Shown here piece by piece: positions 51,146-60,023 of a DNA stretch of 64,000 nt. Below the pieces are notes generated by a model. That model was not told the origin of the DNA and made no database searches. It saw only the letters and a program-made list of their open reading frames with translations. A program made the position numbers and the translations under genes. Source of the stretch: Novosphingobium lindaniclasticum LE124 (GTDB lineage Bacteria; Pseudomonadota; Alphaproteobacteria; Sphingomonadales; Sphingomonadaceae); contig NZ_ATHL01000076.1 of NCBI RefSeq assembly GCF_000445125.1, positions 288,501 to 352,500 on the forward strand. Reading direction: 5' to 3'. Numbering within the stretch: the first letter of the stretch is position 1; each line of letters begins with the position of its first letter.

Positions 51146-53899
51146 ATGACATCACTTAAAATTCTGAAGCTTTCGACGGCGCTTAGCTCGATTTTCGCAG
51201 TCGCGCTCGTTTCGCCTGCCTTTGCACAAGGGCAGATCGGAGCAGCTTCCGAATTGTCAGACCAGTCCGATGCCCCCAAAGCCGACATCGTAGTGACCGG
51301 CGTGCGCGGGAGCGTCGAGGCGGCCGCGACCAAGAAGAAGAATTCAAAGCAGATCGTCGATTCCGTGGTCTCGGAAGATGTCGGCAAGTTGCCCGATAAC
51401 AACGTTCCCGAAGCACTTTCTCGCGTCACCGGCGTCCAGATCGACCGCGCGCGCGGCCAGGGCCAAAGCGTGACCATCCGCGGCCTGGATCAGGTGCAGA
51501 CGACGCTCAACGGCAACAACACCAACCTCGGCGACGGGCGCGCGATCAGCCTGTCCGACATTCCGGCTGAACTTTTGAAGCAGGTCGATGTCTACAAGAC
51601 CCGCTCGGCAGACCAGGTCGAAGGCGGCATCGCTGGTACGGTCAACGTCGAACTGCGCCGCCCCTTCGACATGAAGAAGGGTCTCACCGTCGCGGGAAGC
51701 CTTCGCGGTTCCTATGACGATCAGTCCGAAAAGGTCAGTCCTTACGGCAGTTTACTGATCGCCGACCGCTTCGAGACCGGTATAGGTGAGATCGGCTTCC
51801 TGCTCAATGGCTCGTGGACCAAGACGAACTACCGCGAGAACTACATCGACAGTGAATCGCCCACGAAAACCGTAATCGGCGGCAATACCATCGTCATCCC
51901 GTACCGTGCGCAATACGGTATCGAGCAGGGCAATGTGAAGCGCCCCTCGTTCAATGCCGTGCTCCAGTGGAAGCCCAGCGACAAGCTCGATTTCGTGCTG
52001 GAAGGCGGCTATATCGGGTCACGCGAGAAGCGTTCGGTGGAACGCCTTTACGTTCAGGACATGCCCTATATCGGCACGGGCAGCTATAGCGATATCGTCC
52101 TTCAGCCGGACGGCCGCACGGTGCGGTCGCTGACGATCAGCAATCCGAACGGCATCAATGCCGGCATAGATTCGCAGTACAACTCGCTGCACACGAATCT
52201 TTACACCACAAACTTCGAAGCCCACTGGCATTCGGACAAGGTGCAGATCAATAGCAGCGTGCAGTACAACTGGTCGAACGAAGGCAATTACTTCGTAGAG
52301 AGCATCCTGAGGCCTCAGGGTCTGACATCCGCCTCGGTGGACTTCGCCTCGGACGTCTACAGCAAGGGCGCGCCGTCGATCACCTTCAATGGTGTCGATG
52401 TGACCGACCTCTCCAGCTACGGCGTGCAGCGCTTCCAGGACAATCGCGGTGGTTCCAAGAACAAGGAATTCGCAGCGCAATCGGACCTGACCTTGCAGCT
52501 CAGCGACACCTCGCTGCTGCGCAGCCTGCAGGTCGGAGGCCGCTACAACCAGCGCCGCACCAGCCGGTACTACGGCTATCGCGACGGCCTGCCCGAGGTG
52601 AACGACCAGCCGGCCCCGCTCAGCCTGTTCCCCGGATACGACACGGCTTCGCTGGTCGGTCCGGACATCAGCGGCTCGACCGCGCAGTGGTATCGCATTC
52701 CCGGCTCCGTGGTCCTGAGCCACATCGACGAGGTGCGCGCCTTCATCCGGCAGTACAACCCCGACAATGCCGCGCGCTTTTCCAGCATCTATCCGCCGAG
52801 CGACCAGGGCCAGACCTTCAGCTCGAACGAGAAGAACTTTTCCGCCTATGCCCAACTCGCCTACGGCTTCGATATGGGCACCGTCCCGGTCGATGGCCTG
52901 GTGGGCGTGCGCTATACCAACACCTGGGGCACTTCGAGCAGCTTCGGCTATCGCCCCGGAACGCCTGCGAACGGCAACCAGGAAATCATCGAGGCCGCTG
53001 AGGGATCGGGCAACTACGCCGATATCCTGCCCAGCGCTTCGGCCATCATCCACTTCACGCCCAAGGCTCAGTTGCGCCTGTCTTACAGCACGAACGTCCA
53101 GCGCCCGAACTTCTATTCGATGCGGCCGTTCTTCTCGCTCAACACCACAGCCAATCCGCCGGTCGTCTATGCAGGCAACCCTGAGCTGAAGGCCCAGCGT
53201 GAACGTGCCTTCGATGTCAGCGCCGAATACTACTTCGGTCGCGGCGGCCAGATCTCGTTCGCGGGCTACTACAAGAAGGCCACCGGCTTCCTGCTTTACA
53301 GCCGTGAGCAGGCCTCCGCCGCCCAGATGGCCGCTTATGGCATCAACGTGGCCGATTACGGCGCGGCCTTCGGATACATAGAGCAGGAACGCAACGCCGG
53401 CGACGGCACTTTCATCGGCCTGGAAGGCACCGTGCAGTCCTTCTTCGACTTCCTGCCGGGTGTGCTCAGCAACTTCGGCGTCAGCCTCAACGCCTCGCAC
53501 ATCCTGAAGGCACGCGTGGAGTACGACGACGAAGAGAGCTTCCCCGGCGAGTTCGACTCTCCGAATACCTCCAAGTGGACGGCCAACGCCACGCTGTTCT
53601 ACGACACGCCGAAGTTCAGCGCGCGCGTTGCCTACAACTACCGTTCGTCGTACCGCTCGGGCTTCTGGCTGGACGGCGAAGGCGACGACCGCGCGATGTA
53701 TTCGCCTTACTACGGCGCAACCGATCGCCTGGACGCCGCCGTGAACTTCACGCCGGTGACGTTCATGACCCTGTCGGTCGAAGCATCGAACATCCTGGGT
53801 AGCGACGTCTTCCGCTATCACGGCAGCCAGAACCTGCTGCCGCTGGGCGTTCGCACCCTGGCCCGCACGGTTCAGGGGAGCGTCCGCTTCCGCTTCTGA
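51146..53899 (+). CDS. TonB-dependent receptor, Xanthomonas/Caulobacter type
   Basis: The 917-residue receptor starts at ATG 51146 (MTSLKILKLSTALSSIFAVA), with signal cleavage after PAFA. TonB-box-like DIVVTGVRGSVE is followed by the plug: SEDVGKLPDNNVPEALSRVT, SVTIRGLDQVQTTLNGNNTN and VDVYKTRSADQVEGGIAGTV. The barrel ends VQGSVRFRF. It belongs to the same subfamily as the receptor at 17162-19939, typical of plant-derived oligomer uptake. A shared GTATAC-type box and divergent neighbours place it with GH43, the S9 peptidase, DUF5695 and Svx. The ligand might be a glycopeptide rather than a pure glycan; that is inference. Confidence 0.92.
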   Translation: MTSLKILKLSTALSSIFAVALVSPAFAQGQIGAASELSDQSDAPKADIVVTGVRGSVEAAATKKKNSKQIVDSVVSEDVGKLPDNNVPEALSRVTGVQIDRARGQGQSVTIRGLDQVQTTLNGNNTNLGDGRAISLSDIPAELLKQVDVYKTRSADQVEGGIAGTVNVELRRPFDMKKGLTVAGSLRGSYDDQSEKVSPYGSLLIADRFETGIGEIGFLLNGSWTKTNYRENYIDSESPTKTVIGGNTIVIPYRAQYGIEQGNVKRPSFNAVLQWKPSDKLDFVLEGGYIGSREKRSVERLYVQDMPYIGTGSYSDIVLQPDGRTVRSLTISNPNGINAGIDSQYNSLHTNLYTTNFEAHWHSDKVQINSSVQYNWSNEGNYFVESILRPQGLTSASVDFASDVYSKGAPSITFNGVDVTDLSSYGVQRFQDNRGGSKNKEFAAQSDLTLQLSDTSLLRSLQVGGRYNQRRTSRYYGYRDGLPEVNDQPAPLSLFPGYDTASLVGPDISGSTAQWYRIPGSVVLSHIDEVRAFIRQYNPDNAARFSSIYPPSDQGQTFSSNEKNFSAYAQLAYGFDMGTVPVDGLVGVRYTNTWGTSSSFGYRPGTPANGNQEIIEAAEGSGNYADILPSASAIIHFTPKAQLRLSYSTNVQRPNFYSMRPFFSLNTTANPPVVYAGNPELKAQRERAFDVSAEYYFGRGGQISFAGYYKKATGFLLYSREQASAAQMAAYGINVADYGAAFGYIEQERNAGDGTFIGLEGTVQSFFDFLPGVLSNFGVSLNASHILKARVEYDDEESFPGEFDSPNTSKWTANATLFYDTPKFSARVAYNYRSSYRSGFWLDGEGDDRAMYSPYYGATDRLDAAVNFTPVTFMTLSVEASNILGSDVFRYHGSQNLLPLGVRTLARTVQGSVRFRF

Positions 53900-54021
53900 C
53901 CTGAAGCGACTGCTCGTCCGGCTTTCGCCTGGCACTTCGGCCGCCATGATTGCTCCGCGCAGCCATGGCGGCATGTCGATGCGGGCTTGCATGAGGCATG
54001 CCCGCGCGCCAAGGAGCAAGG

Positions 54022-54474
54022 ATGCGCATCGCTCTCTTCGAACCCGAAATCGCTGGAAACGTCGGCGCCGTCCTGCGGCTGGCCGCCTGCATGGGGGCGG
54101 ACGTGGACCTCATCGAGCCCATGGGCTTCGAGTGGGACGACCGCCGGGTGCGCCGCACCGCCATGGACTACATCGATCACGTCGCCGTCACACGCCACTG
54201 CGATTTCGCGGCCTTCAAGGAGACCATCGGCGCCGGCCGGTTAGTTCTCTTCACGACCAAGAGCAGCGAGTCCGCCTATGCGTTCGAATTCGCTCCTGGC
54301 GACATCCTGCTGTTCGGCAAGGAGAGCGCAGGTGTGCCGCTGGCCGTCGCGGATAGCTGCGATGCGCGCGTGCGCCTGCCGATGCGGCCGCAAGTCCGTT
54401 CGATGAACCTCGCCACCTCGGCTGCGCTGGCGTTGGGCGAGGCCTTGCGTCAGACCGGCGGCCTGCCGGGCTGA
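54022..54474 (+). CDS. trmL: tRNA (cytidine/uridine-34 2'-O)-methyltransferase TrmL
   Basis: The 150-residue SPOUT-fold protein starts MRIALFEPEIAGNVGAVLRL at ATG 54022, behind AAGGAGCAAGG. SPOUT motifs are visible: DLIEPMGFEWDDRRVRR, ILLFGKESAGVPLAVAD (the knot with GKES) and RLPMRPQVRSMNLATSAALA (NLAxS). TrmL methylates the wobble nucleotide of certain leucine tRNAs. The 3' end overlaps the malQ 3' end by 25 bases in convergent orientation. It is a housekeeping gene unrelated to the neighbouring loci. Confidence 0.92.
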   Translation: MRIALFEPEIAGNVGAVLRLAACMGADVDLIEPMGFEWDDRRVRRTAMDYIDHVAVTRHCDFAAFKETIGAGRLVLFTTKSSESAYAFEFAPGDILLFGKESAGVPLAVADSCDARVRLPMRPQVRSMNLATSAALALGEALRQTGGLPG

Positions 54475-56483
54475 TCCTGTGCCCTGCGTTCATCGGTCTT
54501 GCGCCCGTTCAAAGTGATTATCCGGGCCTGGACCTGCTTTTCTACGATAAGCCTGTCCAAGGGGCCGGCAAGCCGCCGACGCCAGTTCGGATGCGTGGTG
54601 ACGGTGCCCGGAATGTTGGGCTGCTCCTCGATGCCGAGCAAGTCTTCGAGGGCGACGATCGCGAGATCGGACTTCGACCCGGCCACGTGGGATATGGCCT
54701 TGTCCACCACCGCCCCGGGTGCGCTCGGGGGCGGCTGATCCGCATCGCCGCCAAGCGCATGCCATAGCCTGGTTCTATCGAGGCTTCGCGCGTTGCGCTG
54801 TGCGCCGAGTTCCTCACCCCTCCCCAGCTGCTCGTTCCAGTCGATATCGCGGCCGCTCCACCAACCCGCGACAGTGGGCGTGTCGTGCGTGCTCGTCATG
54901 GCGACGCTCGCCGGCTCGAACTGGGCGGGCGAACGAAATTGCCCATCCGCCGATCGCTCGAACCAGAGCACACGCATGCCCAGCAGGTCCCGGCCAGCAA
55001 GTTCCTCATCGAAGCCAGGCGGACGCGTCCCGAGATCCTCGGCGATGATCAGCGCCTGCGACAGGTGCGATTCCAGCATTATCAAGCGGATCATGTCGCG
55101 GAACGGGTATGCCAGATAGGCCCCCTGCGATGCCGGCGCACCCTCCGGGATGACCCAGAGCCGCGAAAGTCCGAAAGCATGGTCTATGCGCATGCCTCCG
55201 CCGGTATGCAGAGTGGCCCGCAAGGTCGCCAGCCACGGTTCAAAGCCGGATTGCGCAAGTCCGCGAGGCGAGAAGGCCGTCAGCCCCCAGTTCTGTCCAT
55301 CAGGGCCGAGCGGATCGGGGGGCGCACCGATCGTGAGGCCTGAAAGGATGCTCTCCTGCATGGCCCAGGCGTCGCTGCCCTGAGGGTCGATGCCAACAGC
55401 AAGATCTCCGATCAGCCCGACCGCCATTCCAGCCTCGCGCGCTGCCGATTGAACCGCGTCCAGCGATCGGCGCGTCAGCCATTGCGCGAAGACGTGGAAG
55501 GCGATCTCCCGGGCATTGTCGGCGGCGAACCGGGCACTTTCCGAACTGCGCGCGTCTTGAAGCGCACTCGGCCATTTCCCCCAGTCACCGCCGAAGCATG
55601 ACGAAAGAGCTTCGAACAGGGCGTGTCGTTGGAGAGCTTCGCGTTGCCCGCGCGCCCATGCCGCGACGCGCTGGCGGTCGCTCTCGTCCAGTTCCGCAAA
55701 GAGTCTTCGAAGCGCCTGCCTCCTTTCCGGAAGCGCAGTCTGCCAATCGATCAATGCGCCGTCGTCGCCTGTCGCATAAGGCGGTAGCCCGGCAAGTTGC
55801 GGAGCGGCTAGTGCCGTGTTGAGAAACAGCCGGCTGGACGGCGTGTAGGGGCTGAACGCGCGGCCAGCATGAGACGAGATCGCATGCAGCGGACTGATCG
55901 CCACGACATCCGCACCGGCCTTGGCGAACGACCGGACGGCTTCGTCCAGGTCGCCCAGATCTCCGAAAGGTCCCGGCCGCCCGGTCCTAAGAGACGGTAT
56001 CTGTATCGCCGGTCCCCAGCAGCGCCCGGTGTTCTCCCGGTGCCCAAGCGAAAAGCAATGCAGCGGAGCCACGGCCAGCCTGATCGTGTGGCCAGCTATG
56101 TGCAGGTGGTAATAACCCGGCTCGTGCAAGGGAGGCAGGCGCCCTGCTTCGATGGCGATGTCCTGCACCGCGTCGCCATGTTCCAGCGCCAGTTCGGCAC
56201 GCGTGGCATGGGCAAGTACCGGTGGGAGCGCCGTCGCCTTCCCCACTTCGGCCGTCAGGAGCCTGGGCATGGCCTGCAATTCGGCGCGAAGCCGCTCCAT
56301 GCTTTCGCTCATGTCGCCGACCGAGGAAGCAGGATAGCCGATGGCCGTGACGATCCCGACCAGGGTCTCGTCCGCCACGATGTTATCGTTGCCATCAGCG
56401 CCTCTCCAATTCCGCGCAACGCCCAGGCCGGCAGCGAGGTCGTGGAGCGGATTGCCGGACGGCGTATCGGACGCGTTGCTCAT
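54450..56483 (-). CDS. malQ: 4-alpha-glucanotransferase (amylomaltase, GH77)
   Basis: The 677-residue enzyme has an N-terminal region of about 150 residues typical of long proteobacterial MalQ, then the GH77 barrel. Landmarks are PSLRTGRPGPFGDLGDLDEA, SPYTPSSRLFLN, GLIGDLAVGIDPQGSDAWA, the nucleophile Asp in MRIDHAFGLSRLWVIPEG, the acid Glu in LIIAEDLGT, and STHDTPTVAGWW. It disproportionates maltodextrins in the cytoplasm. ATG at 56483 follows GGAGAAGCC. It stands between trmL and vanR without glycogen or maltose genes in view, so its pathway partners lie elsewhere. Confidence 0.93.
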   Translation of the reverse strand: MSNASDTPSGNPLHDLAAGLGVARNWRGADGNDNIVADETLVGIVTAIGYPASSVGDMSESMERLRAELQAMPRLLTAEVGKATALPPVLAHATRAELALEHGDAVQDIAIEAGRLPPLHEPGYYHLHIAGHTIRLAVAPLHCFSLGHRENTGRCWGPAIQIPSLRTGRPGPFGDLGDLDEAVRSFAKAGADVVAISPLHAISSHAGRAFSPYTPSSRLFLNTALAAPQLAGLPPYATGDDGALIDWQTALPERRQALRRLFAELDESDRQRVAAWARGQREALQRHALFEALSSCFGGDWGKWPSALQDARSSESARFAADNAREIAFHVFAQWLTRRSLDAVQSAAREAGMAVGLIGDLAVGIDPQGSDAWAMQESILSGLTIGAPPDPLGPDGQNWGLTAFSPRGLAQSGFEPWLATLRATLHTGGGMRIDHAFGLSRLWVIPEGAPASQGAYLAYPFRDMIRLIMLESHLSQALIIAEDLGTRPPGFDEELAGRDLLGMRVLWFERSADGQFRSPAQFEPASVAMTSTHDTPTVAGWWSGRDIDWNEQLGRGEELGAQRNARSLDRTRLWHALGGDADQPPPSAPGAVVDKAISHVAGSKSDLAIVALEDLLGIEEQPNIPGTVTTHPNWRRRLAGPLDRLIVEKQVQARIITLNGRKTDERRAQDQPGRPPV

Positions 56484-56560
56484 GGCTTCTCCCTGGGCGC
56501 GGGTCCTGCGCCGACAGGAACACCAAAGCGCATCGTCCGCTCAGGTTCCGGACGCCGCCA

Positions 56561-57298
56561 TCAGGGCGAGACCGTGATCTCCTCACGGGAAAAGCGGCGA
56601 AACAGGCGTTCGCTGCCGAGGGCCGCCAAGGCATGTTCCCGCATCGCCCGCTCGGCCGCCTCGGGGTCCATCCGGCGGATCGCAGCGAGTACCGCCACAT
56701 GCTGCTCATGAGCGGCTTGCAGATGTGCGAACTCGGTCGGCGGTTCCTGTTCGAGGGTCAGCGCCGTGGCGGAGGCGAACGGCAGGCTGTCGTTGCGGGA
56801 CAGCGCACGGCCGATCGAGGGATTGCCGCTGGCCTCCACGATCAGCGTATGGAAAGCCAGGTTATAGTCATGGAAGCGGTCCAGATCCCCGCGATCCAGC
56901 GTGCCTTTGGCGAAGATCGCCGCACCTTCGGCAAGACATTGCGCGAAACGCGCTTCTTCCGCCACGGTCAGGCCCCGAGCGGCGAGACGTCGCGCGGCCA
57001 GGCCTTCCAGCACGCCGCGAACCTCGATGGCGCCGGTCACGTCGGTGGCACTGATCGCTCGCGGCGCGTAACCGCGCGCGCCAAGCTTCTCGACCAGACC
57101 TTCCGCTTCCAGCGCCCGCAGTGCGGTTCGCACCGGCATTCGCGACACGCCCAGCGCTTCGGCGGTCGCGATCTCCGCGATCCGCTCGCCCGGACGGAGC
57201 GTGCCTTCCGCGATCATCCGCCGCAGCGAAATGATCACATGCCGGCCAGGCTTCAGCCGCCGACGCTCTTGCGACAAGGAAAGGCCTTCATTTTCCAT
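56561..57298 (-). CDS. vanR: VanR-like GntR/FCD transcriptional regulator
   Basis: The 245-residue protein has a GntR winged helix (HVIISLRRMIAEGTLRPGER, LGVSRMPVRTALRALEAEGL) and an FCD effector domain (FHDYNLAFHTLIVEASGNPS, AAHEQHVAVLAAIRRMDPEA). It follows the vanA gene by 30 bases on the same strand. The vanA promoter carries two copies of ATTGGATCCAAT, the operator of the Caulobacter vanillate repressor VanR, so the assignment rests on sequence family plus operator. Vanillate should relieve repression of vanA and of vanR itself. Confidence 0.88.
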   Translation of the reverse strand: MENEGLSLSQERRRLKPGRHVIISLRRMIAEGTLRPGERIAEIATAEALGVSRMPVRTALRALEAEGLVEKLGARGYAPRAISATDVTGAIEVRGVLEGLAARRLAARGLTVAEEARFAQCLAEGAAIFAKGTLDRGDLDRFHDYNLAFHTLIVEASGNPSIGRALSRNDSLPFASATALTLEQEPPTEFAHLQAAHEQHVAVLAAIRRMDPEAAERAMREHALAALGSERLFRRFSREEITVSP

Positions 57299-57328
57299 GC
57301 CCTGCTTTCGGCGGCCCCGGCCGCCGTG

Positions 57329-58450
57329 TCAAACGCCGGAAATCGGCTCTTCCACAAGTGGGCTCTCGCCTTCTGCCGCGATCTCGGCGGCGATCGTCCG
57401 TTCGATCATCATGCGCGAACGCACGCCGCCCGCATCGATGTTGAGCTTCAGCAGCCTGCGTTCGGGCCAGCGCAGGAGGTTCGCCTGCTGCCGTTCCAGC
57501 ATGTCGAGGTCTTCGCTGAAGATCTTGCCCTGTCCTTCGCGGATCGTGTGGGTCAAGGCGTGATCGTCCACGGCGAAGCGGCGGGCCATGCCCCAGAAGT
57601 AATGGTGGCTGGTCTCGGTTTCGGGGGTGATGAAGTCCACCACGATGCTGGACGCCTTGGCTTCGTCCGGCGCTTCGTAGCCGCCCTGCCCGGCCAAAGC
57701 GACGCCGACTTCGATCATGACATGGCTGGGGAGCGAGAAACGACACACCTGCCAGCGATCGACCGTCGAATCTTCCGGAAGTCCGGCACCGCGGAGCGCC
57801 ATCTGCCAGAACGGCGGCGCCTTCACGCCGTCCATGTAGCGGCTGGTGACGACCTCGTGATCATCCGCGCGGGTGCGAACGGGCGCTTCGTCGATTTCCT
57901 TCTGGCCGATGCTGGCGGCATGGACGTAAGTCTCGTGCGTGAGGTCCATCAGATTGTCGATCATCAGCCGGTAATCGCAAGCGATATGGTAATAGCCCCC
58001 GCCATAAGCCCATTCCGGGCTCTCGGCCCATTCAAGGTGATGGAGCTTGCTGGGATCCGCCGTTTCAGGGTCGCCAGGCCAGACCCAAATGAAGCCGTAG
58101 CGCTCTATCGTAGCGAAATGGCGGCTGGCCGGGAATCCGCCGACTTTCTGTCCGGGCATTTCCGCAGCCTTGCCGCGGCAGTCAACCACCAGGCCATGGT
58201 AGCCGCAGACCAGACGGCCTTCCCGCTGAAACCCCAGCGACAGCGGCGCGCCGCGATGCGGGCAAAAATCTTCGAGCGCTGCGGGCGCGCCGTCGCCGCT
58301 CCTGAAGAACACCATACGTTCGCCGCAGATCGTCCGTCCCAGCGGCTTTTCCGCGATTTCGTCGGGGGTACAGGCCACGTACCATGCGTTCTTGGGCCAG
58401 GGACTTTTCGGCGCCGCATCCTTGATCGCGCTATCCGTTGCCATGCCCAT
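57329..58450 (-). CDS. vanA: Vanillate O-demethylase oxygenase subunit (Rieske), VanA
   Basis: The 373-residue enzyme starts at ATG 58450, six bases after AAAGGAG. The Rieske [2Fe-2S] ligands are Cys63-Pro-His65 and Cys82-x2-His85 (DFCPHRGAPLSLGF, LVCGYHGLVVDC). The mononuclear iron site is in MIDNLMDLTHETYVHAAS. It belongs to the VanA group (WYVACTPDEIAEKPLGRTIC). The reaction converts vanillate to protocatechuate plus formaldehyde, part of lignin-monomer use. No VanB reductase gene lies next to it, so electrons must come from a distant or unrelated reductase. The frame continues to 58555 but includes the operators, so the downstream start is right. A related methoxybenzoate demethylase is possible. 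Confidence 0.9.
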   Translation of the reverse strand: MGMATDSAIKDAAPKSPWPKNAWYVACTPDEIAEKPLGRTICGERMVFFRSGDGAPAALEDFCPHRGAPLSLGFQREGRLVCGYHGLVVDCRGKAAEMPGQKVGGFPASRHFATIERYGFIWVWPGDPETADPSKLHHLEWAESPEWAYGGGYYHIACDYRLMIDNLMDLTHETYVHAASIGQKEIDEAPVRTRADDHEVVTSRYMDGVKAPPFWQMALRGAGLPEDSTVDRWQVCRFSLPSHVMIEVGVALAGQGGYEAPDEAKASSIVVDFITPETETSHHYFWGMARRFAVDDHALTHTIREGQGKIFSEDLDMLERQQANLLRWPERRLLKLNIDAGGVRSRMMIERTIAAEIAAEGESPLVEEPISGV

Positions 58451-58470
58451 AATCCACTCCTTTAGGCTGT

Positions 58471-58484
58471 TATTGGATCCAATA
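58471..58484. promoter_or_regulatory. VanR operator, vanA-proximal copy
   Basis: TATTGGATCCAATA is a perfect 14-base palindrome 21 bases upstream of the vanA start. Its core ATTGGATCCAAT is identical to the VanR operator known from Caulobacter. Confidence 0.85.
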
Positions 58485-58491
58485 ATCTCCC

Positions 58492-58504
58492 TATTGGATC
58501 CAAT
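58492..58504. promoter_or_regulatory. VanR operator, vanA-distal copy
   Basis: The second ATTGGATCCAAT core is exactly 21 bases, two helical turns, from the first. Two operators on the same DNA face suggest cooperative binding. They probably overlap the vanA promoter. Confidence 0.85.
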
Positions 58505-58652
58505 GTCAAGCGCGATTGCAGGGGGACAAGGCAGAACGCGACAGGATGAGGACACGCTTTTACGGCTCCAGATCGTGCTTCCGGTCGGAACACACTGAAA
58601 GACAGGGCCTTGGATCGGGTGGGAACTTCAAGCTGGCGCAGGGTCCGCCAGA

Positions 58653-60023
58653 TCAGCGCGCGTCCGCGCCCCCTTCGAAGCGAGCGAGAAGCCTGCCGAG
58701 CGGCCCGCGCAGATAGGTCAGTGCCTCGTAGACATGCTTTGAAGCACGCGCCCAGCGCAAGTAGAGCCACGGCATGCCCGCCGACCGCGCCAAAGCAAAA
58801 ACCCTGTGCCCGTCAGCCGCGATCCTGCGCCTCATGCGGTAGACGAGCTTGCGGCGCAGCGGCAGATCCCGCGACCTCGTCACCCGCTTGCTCAGCGGCA
58901 GGGCCGGCGGCGAGAAGCAGAGCCGGTAGGCCAGCCCTTCCCGCCGATGACGGAAACCGGCGGCCTGCGTTTGGGCGACGAATTCGGCATCGACTTCCTC
59001 CAGCGCGAGCCGCCCATCGGCCATGGCCTGTGTGACCAGAATTCCGAGATCGGGATTGCGGACGAGCACCACGTTGGTTCCTCTGCCGTCGGAACTGTAC
59101 GGTTCCACCCAGGCATCGCCGAAGGCGATGTCTGCCGTCTCCGACACCACGTCGTCGCAATAGTCGCAGGCCGAATTCTGGAAAAAGCCCGCCCCCCAGT
59201 CGCCATCGGCCAGGTGCCACCAGTCCTGCCACCGCGCACTCCCGTCCGCGAGCGTCAGGTGGGCGGTGTACCAGTTCGCCGGGCGGCCGGGATCCTTGCG
59301 GCGATATTCGACGGCACGCACATCCCCGATCGGCGCCTGAAGTTGCCACGCGAAACTCTCGGCGAAGCGGGCGCTTTTCATATGCCCGCAGAACAGTCCC
59401 AGCGTATAGGCGATCCGCTCCTGCAGGATCGGGTCCTGCAATCTCAGCAGTTGCACCGCCTTGATGAAGCAGGGTACGCCCACGACGGCATAGCGCCCCG
59501 GTTCGGAGCGGATCTGCTCCAGAACGCCCGACATTTCCACCGGATAGTAGCGCGACCGGGCACCCTCTCTAAGCTCTTCGGCACTGCGCGAAATGCGGTA
59601 GGCGAAGAACCGGCCGTCCGCTTGAGGATCCGCGGGTACGACATGGGCGACACCGTCCACCAGTCCGCGCGCCAGCAGTTCATCGGCCACCCATGTCACC
59701 ATGCCGCCGGAACTGCCGATCTCGCGAAAGCCGCCTTGCGCGGCATGGCCGACGTAGGCGGTCTCGAACTGCCCAAGCCGTCCGTCGTGGTGGCGGGAGA
59801 TGCCCAGGCGATTCCGGGCGATCGCGTCTTCGTCAGCTGCCTCCGGCGAGAAAGGACATATGCGGGTGAAGTCGGGAGCGCTGCGCCGCGCCCAGTCGCC
59901 GCGCGGTTTCAACTGCCCATAAGCGTCCCACCCCATCGCCCCGCGTCCCGCCGCGCAGGCGCCGCAGCCGATGCACAGACCTGCGCGCGCCACGTCCCGG
60001 GGGCTGAGCGACCCGTTACCCAA
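58653..60023 (-). CDS. Coenzyme F420 hydrogenase/dehydrogenase beta-subunit family protein (FrhB-like)
   Basis: The 456-residue protein starts with a ferredoxin-like cluster (GLCIGCGACAAG, later RICPFSPEA). The FrhB N- and C-terminal domains follow: IGSSGGMVTWVADELLARGL, YAVVGVPCFIKAVQLLRLQD, YTLGLFCGHMKSARFAESFA, and SACDYCDDVVSETADIAFGD with more cysteines. Sphingomonads do not generally use F420. Homologues of this type are found beside polysaccharide pyruvyl transferases, where their redox role is unclear. It overlaps the 3' end of the pyruvyl transferase gene by eight bases (60016-60023), so both are one operon. Confidence 0.88.
   Translation of the reverse strand: MGNGSLSPRDVARAGLCIGCGACAAGRGAMGWDAYGQLKPRGDWARRSAPDFTRICPFSPEAADEDAIARNRLGISRHHDGRLGQFETAYVGHAAQGGFREIGSSGGMVTWVADELLARGLVDGVAHVVPADPQADGRFFAYRISRSAEELREGARSRYYPVEMSGVLEQIRSEPGRYAVVGVPCFIKAVQLLRLQDPILQERIAYTLGLFCGHMKSARFAESFAWQLQAPIGDVRAVEYRRKDPGRPANWYTAHLTLADGSARWQDWWHLADGDWGAGFFQNSACDYCDDVVSETADIAFGDAWVEPYSSDGRGTNVVLVRNPDLGILVTQAMADGRLALEEVDAEFVAQTQAAGFRHRREGLAYRLCFSPPALPLSKRVTRSRDLPLRRKLVYRMRRRIAADGHRVFALARSAGMPWLYLRWARASKHVYEALTYLRGPLGRLLARFEGGADAR

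Noticed and set aside
52019..54019. 666-residue minus-strand open frame
   Set aside because: Antisense to a TonB receptor with signal peptide and terminal phenylalanine; arginine/valine-rich shadow.
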